The notes beneath the pieces are model-generated. The model was not told the DNA's origin and ran no database searches. It worked only from the letters and a program-made list of their open reading frames with translations. Made by a program: the position numbers and the translations under genes. This document shows, in pieces, positions 62,718 to 64,000 of a DNA stretch of 64,000 bases. Within the stretch, counting starts at the first letter, position 1. Each line of letters starts with the position of its first letter. Origin of the DNA: CAYJPV01 sp964372095. GTDB taxonomy: Bacteria; Acidobacteriota; Vicinamibacteria; Vicinamibacterales; JAKQTR01. The stretch lies in contig CAYJPV010000002.1 in assembly GCA_964372095.1 (NCBI GenBank), positions 124,001 to 188,000 on the forward strand. The letters run 5' to 3'.

Positions 62718-64000
62718 GTGGCCCCTTCCTTCTCCGCCCGGGCCAAGGCCCTCGACCCTTCGGCAGGCTCAGGGTCGTCCAGAGCCACGTCGAGGGACGA
62801 CCCGGCTCGGGCCAAGCAGGCGTGGACGATCGCGAAGATCGAGCTGCGCCGTGCGTTTTTCGCCAAACGCGCGTTGTGGGTCTACGCGCTGGCGCTCCTG
62901 CCGTCGTTGATCTTCTTCGGGCATGGCGTGGCGACGAAGATCCGGACCGAACGGCTTGGCCGTCAAAGCCTTGTGGCGTCGGCCCTGCTGGACAGCATCC
63001 GGGAAGGCGAGACGGTCGAGGACGTGAAGAAGCGGGTCGGCAAGCCGGCCGAAGAACGCTGGTCGACACGGAGCCGGCGTGTCCGGCAGCACACCGGCCA
63101 CGCCGGGACGACGACCCACGTGATCGAGCCAGCGGTCGACGCCCGTTTCGTCCGCCTCAACGTCACCCGTCCTTCGTACAGCGGGGAGCCGGTTGCCAGG
63201 ATCTACGAGTTCGAGGTGTACGGGCCCGATGGCCGGGCGAATCTCGCGCAGGGCCGTCCTGCCACGGGAAGTGTGCCGTGCAGCCCGGACCAGGGGCCCG
63301 AGAAGGCGGTGAACGGCAGCGTGGCGGGCGGGGAAGCCGACCGGTGGTGCGCGGAAGACTGGCCTCTGTTCCTGCAGGTGGATCTGGGGACGACGCGTCC
63401 GGTCACACGTTTCGTCGTGAAGCACGCCAGCGCGGGAGGAGAAGACGAAGAATCAGACACCCGCGACTTCAACATCCAGGTGAGCACGGAAGGGAAGGAC
63501 TTCACCACGGTCGAAACGTCCACGAGCGCCGGGTTCGTCGAGCAGCGCACCGAATATCGCCAGGCCGTCTACTTCGACGGGCAGCGCGAAGCCCGGCTCC
63601 TGTTCGTCGATGGCAAGGTGGAGCGACGGGACGTCGCACGTGTGGCGAACTTCGAAGAGGATCGGATGATTTACGCCGGGATCTTCCAGTTCTTCTACCT
63701 CCGGCTCGCCATCTTCTTCGGCTGTCTCGGCCTGTTCATCTCCCTCTTCCGCGGCGAGATGACGAACCGCACGCTGCATTTCTGGCTGCTTGCGCCGGCG
63801 CGGCGCGAGGTGCTGCTCGCCGGGAAGTACGCGGCCGGACTGATGGCATCCGCGGCCATCTTCGGCGGCGGCGCCATGCTCTCGTTTGGGGCGATGCTCT
63901 GGCCGCACGACCCTGTGCAGGTCCAGGCGTACTGGAGCGCCGGAGGCCTGGGGCACGCGTTCTGGTACGCGGCGGCGGCGGCGCTGGGCTGCGTGGGCTA
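62718..64000 (+). CDS. ABC transporter permease with discoidin (F5/8 type C) domain, 3' end truncated by window
   Basis: At least 427 residues, open to the window end. The start is a GTG. Residues about 5-33 (RAKALDPSAGSGSSRATSRDDP) are encoded by a repeat element. A first membrane helix (ALALLPSLIFFGH) follows. The periplasmic region, about residues 70-300, contains the end of one discoidin-like domain (ARFVRLNVTRPSYSG, RIYEFEVYG) and a complete second one (NLAQGRPATGS, KAVNGS, WPLFLQVDLG, TRFVVKHAS, NIQVSTEGKDFTTVE). The transmembrane part then begins (LRLAIFFGCLGLFISLFRGEMTNRTLHFWLLAPARREVLLAGKY) and is typical of ABC-2 permeases. A carbohydrate- or lipid-binding domain within a permease is rare. 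Confidence 0.8.
   Translation, partial: MAPSFSARAKALDPSAGSGSSRATSRDDPARAKQAWTIAKIELRRAFFAKRALWVYALALLPSLIFFGHGVATKIRTERLGRQSLVASALLDSIREGETVEDVKKRVGKPAEERWSTRSRRVRQHTGHAGTTTHVIEPAVDARFVRLNVTRPSYSGEPVARIYEFEVYGPDGRANLAQGRPATGSVPCSPDQGPEKAVNGSVAGGEADRWCAEDWPLFLQVDLGTTRPVTRFVVKHASAGGEDEESDTRDFNIQVSTEGKDFTTVETSTSAGFVEQRTEYRQAVYFDGQREARLLFVDGKVERRDVARVANFEEDRMIYAGIFQFFYLRLAIFFGCLGLFISLFRGEMTNRTLHFWLLAPARREVLLAGKYAAGLMASAAIFGGGAMLSFGAMLWPHDPVQVQAYWSAGGLGHAFWYAAAAALGCVG

Overview
The window is high-GC, gene-dense bacterial DNA with a ten-base assembly gap (N) at 24436-24445, so it is probably a draft or metagenome-assembled genome. The gene content points to Acidobacteriota, most likely the Vicinamibacteria (subdivision 6). 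The main clues are a VWFA-related secreted protein of the acidobacterial type, an orphan duplicated MacB/FtsX permease of the ADOP type, a large PIG-L deacetylase, an Asp-box (VPS10/sortilin-like) repeat protein, many exported peptidases and many Tat-exported enzymes. This is inferred from family distribution; no marker-gene phylogeny was possible.

Layout. 1-223: 3' end of lpxA. 381-11642: S9 peptidase-TPR fusion, an Att/Lol-like ABC operon (ATPase, FtsX permease, AttH lipocalin), a sulfatase-modifying-factor-like protein, a GT-C-like membrane protein, an exported Mn-type SOD and an RsbW-like kinase. 11737-17567: YbaK-like deacylase, a Tat-exported GH109 enzyme, a 28-residue-repeat protein, and a sigma/anti-sigma/DUF4097 operon. 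17684-29368: Asp-box protein, then a minus-strand peptide-scavenging run (CPBP protease, PIG-L deacetylase, isoaspartyl dipeptidase IadA, YfcC-type carrier, M28 peptidase). 29463-38067: orphan peptide-binding lipoprotein, DUF1080 protein, an MFS-ABC operon, a broken M28 peptidase boxed by perfect 37-bp inverted repeats, and the VWFA protein. 38245-43801: two tandem phosphohexomutases, one with lost catalytic residues, a histone-H1-like protein, tRNA-Ser(GCT) and gltX. 43882-52716: GH127 glycosidase, metallophosphoesterase, a Fur-box-controlled TonB receptor with a PepSY membrane protein, tRNA-Gln(CTG) and a SET-domain protein with a signal peptide. 52903-64000: ADOP permease, LACTB-like hydrolase, and an operon of ECF sigma factor, zinc-finger/FecR anti-sigma fusion, and two ABC exporter pairs, the last permease carrying a discoidin (F5/8 type C) domain.

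The most striking feature is not a gene. About a dozen intergenic arrays are built strictly from 7-bp units, with several sequence families (GTAGNNN, GAAGCAA, GGGGCAA, GGGGCTA, CCCCATG, CCCCCAA, GCCGATA, GCCGAAA) changing into one another without losing the 7-bp register. They usually sit at gene ends, often run from purine-rich units to their pyrimidine complements, and supply the stop codon of at least seven genes. A second layer of palindromic repeats (a TCAGACCTTGAA family, a CCCCGGGGCTGAAG family, and GTAGC/GCGAAGGCGG elements) lies between genes and, in two cases, inside coding sequences in frame.

Functionally the window suggests an aerobic heterotroph that degrades proteins and glycans outside the cytoplasm, imports peptides and chelated iron, and controls envelope export with ECF sigma factors.
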